The notes below the pieces were generated by a model. The model was not told the DNA's origin and searched no databases. It worked only from the letters and a program-made list of their open reading frames with translations. A stretch of DNA of 46,485 nt from Accumulibacter sp. (GTDB taxonomy: Bacteria > Pseudomonadota > Gammaproteobacteria > Burkholderiales > Rhodocyclaceae), in assembly GCA_017302455.1 (NCBI GenBank), contig JAFLDO010000039.1, forward strand, positions 1 to 46,485, written 5' to 3'. A program made the translations under genes and the position numbers. Below, in pieces: positions 45,456-46,485 of this stretch (positions are counted from its first letter, which is position 1; the number at the start of each line of letters is the position of its first letter).

Positions 45456-45810
45456 ATGAAAGCGCAAATGCACAGACGCAAGCAAGTCATCGGGGATCGC
45501 TTGTCGATCCTGGTGCTCGCCGCGACGAGCCTCCTGCCGCCAGCACCGGTTCTAGCGGCTACCGGCCTCAACGGCCAAGTGCTCGCCGCCGGGGGGCTAC
45601 GTCGGAGGTTGGCTGCAGTTGCAGACCGAGATTGCCGTCGGCCCGGCGGGAGACGTCTGGGCCATCAACAACTGGCAGGACATCGACAGCTGCTACGCCG
45701 GTGCAGCCGAGGCGCTGTCGACGCGCTGCTGTGGACAGGGCGTGGTGATCTTTTTCGGCATGGCCAAGCCGGTGCGCGCGCCGCAGATCGGCCCGGCACG
45801 GCCGCTGTAA
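45456..45810 (+). pseudogene. Collapsed secreted beta-propeller (NHL-type) protein gene
   Basis: The 5' frame from ATG 45456 (GGGAGA upstream) encodes a signal peptide ending PVLAATGLNGQVLAAGG, the start of an extracellular domain. The 3' frame, shifted by one, encodes WLQLQTEIAVGPAGDVWAIN followed by NWQDIDSCYAG, GQGVVIFFGMAKPV and a stop at 45810. This is the last blade and tail typical of secreted NHL-repeat proteins. The several hundred residues expected between are gone and the frames no longer match, so a deletion has inactivated the gene. Confidence 0.6.
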
Positions 45811-45820
45811 TCGTCACTTC

Positions 45821-45841
45821 CCCGGCCTTACAGCGGCCGGG
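45821..45841. terminator. GC-rich hairpin after the propeller pseudogene
   Basis: CCCGGCC, a 7-nt loop and GGCCGGG form a perfect 7-bp stem 10 nt past the stop codon. No U-tract; probable weak terminator. Confidence 0.4.
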
Positions 45842-45866
45842 AATTCATTCAACGCTGGAGGAATGC

Positions 45867-46376
45867 ATGATCAAGCCCACCACGATCCCCGGGTGCGCCG
45901 CCACTGCGCTTGCCACACTGCTGGCGGCCAGCCCCGCCCTCGCCGAACTGACCGCCGAGGAACTGGCCAAGCTGGCTCAGAACCCGGTCGGCAATCTGGT
46001 CAGCGTGCCGTTCCAGAACAACACCAACCTCAACTTCGGGCCGGAGAAGAAGACCCAGAACGTCCTCAACATCCAGCCGGTGATTCCGATCTCGGTGAGC
46101 GACGAGTGGAATATCATCACCCGCACCATCGTGCCGGTGATCTCGATGCCTTCGCTCTACCCCGGCGACGACCGAACCAACGGTGTCGGCGATACGGTGC
46201 TGACGGCCTTCCTCTCGCCGGCCAAGCCCGGACACTTCATCTGGGGAGCCGGGCCGGTGGTGCAGATTCCGACCAACAACCATTCCGAACTCGGCAACAA
46301 GAACTGGGGTCTCGGCCCGTCGGTGGTGGCGCTGCATCTCGAAAAGGGCGATCCCTGGTGTTACGTCCGCCCCTAA
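45867..46376 (+). pseudogene. Truncated outer-membrane 'transporter/neuromedin U-like' protein
   Basis: 169 codons from ATG 45867 (GGAGG 7 nt upstream). A signal peptide ends at SPALA/ELTAEE. Mature sequence AQNPVGNLVSVPFQNNTNLN, VLNIQPVIPISVSDEWNIIT, FIWGAGPVVQIPTNNHSELG and NWGLGPSVVALHLEKGDPW follows a family of ~260-aa beta-barrel-like proteins. Right after GDPW, where relatives continue with V(Y/F)G, the match stops and five residues later the frame ends at a TAA. The second half of the barrel is missing from the window, so the gene is interrupted here by an insertion or rearrangement. Confidence 0.7.
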
Positions 46377-46485
46377 ACGGGATTGAAGGGCTTTGAATAT
46401 CGCGCGTACTTTGAGCAGGAAGATCGAAGGATCTCCTGAGCGAAGGCGGAATGAAGAAGGACGGAGAAGGGCTGGAACACCTCTG
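46354..46485. other. Unrelated sequence interrupting the outer-membrane gene
   Basis: From the GTG at about 46358 to the window end no reading frame continues the upstream gene. The stretch is purine-rich and begins GTGTTACG, which recalls, but does not match exactly, the GTGYG boundary of group II introns. No inverted repeat of an insertion sequence can be judged because the other end is outside the window. Confidence 0.3.

Overview
The window is high-GC, gene-dense bacterial DNA that reads like a Gram-negative betaproteobacterium. Its gene set includes an outer-membrane type I secretion partner, a patatin/Omp85 (type Vd) protein, SelO, GTP-dependent PEP carboxykinase and sigma-54-type pilin promoters. 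The cytochrome b/ferredoxin/flavin reductase fusion at 23053-24966 is, from memory, a protein first noted in 'Candidatus Accumulibacter' (Rhodocyclales, polyphosphate-accumulating). That genus is my best guess, by inference and not by database comparison. No rRNA, tRNA or CRISPR array was recognised.

Layout. 1-8746: a minus-strand family-2 glycosyltransferase, then a plus-strand run of a two-domain protein with a methyltransferase-like C-terminus and a complete type I secretion apparatus (outer-membrane lipoprotein with a SPOR-like tail, HlyB-like ABC exporter, HlyD-like adaptor). 8902-11394: an epimerase-like protein, a VapB antitoxin beside a 25-codon stump of VapC, and a DUF4143 ATPase whose start codon lies inside a perfect palindrome. 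11587-15908: two large polytopic membrane proteins resembling GT-C glycosyltransferases and a PAP2-type membrane protein. 16029-19837 (minus strand): two very short type IV pilins, a small secreted PilA-C-like protein and a three-gene ABC transporter, resembling pilA-pilGHI loci.

20050-24966 is the redox core. It holds a cytochrome b - 2[4Fe-4S] - MvhD-like fusion, a DUF29 protein, a membrane-anchored unknown protein, and a cytochrome b - [2Fe-2S] - FAD/NAD reductase fusion. Both cytochrome genes lie behind promoters with the same geometry: an FNR/Anr-type box followed at identical distance by a near-consensus -10. The second promoter is followed by a decayed copy of the first ~24 codons of the first cytochrome gene, so promoter and gene start were probably duplicated.

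25455-30025 carries a four-gene plus-strand cassette (MbcA/ParS-like antitoxin, RES toxin, DUF262 protein, HipA kinase) in which successive genes overlap by 4, overlap by 4, and abut. 30170-38242 holds TerB-like, SelO, TIGR02647, patatin/Omp85, SYLF and response-regulator genes, debris of an XRE antitoxin, a 69-nt diverged direct repeat and a second, unrelated RES/Xre pair. 38630-43962 has central-metabolism genes (histidine phosphatase, beta-carbonic anhydrase, malate dehydrogenase, GTP-PEPCK) with a divergent MarR regulator and a palindrome in the shared promoter region. 44096-46485 is partly eroded: a shortened Phd antitoxin, an intact PpiC-type lipoprotein, a collapsed beta-propeller gene, and an outer-membrane-type gene whose homology stops abruptly near the window end.
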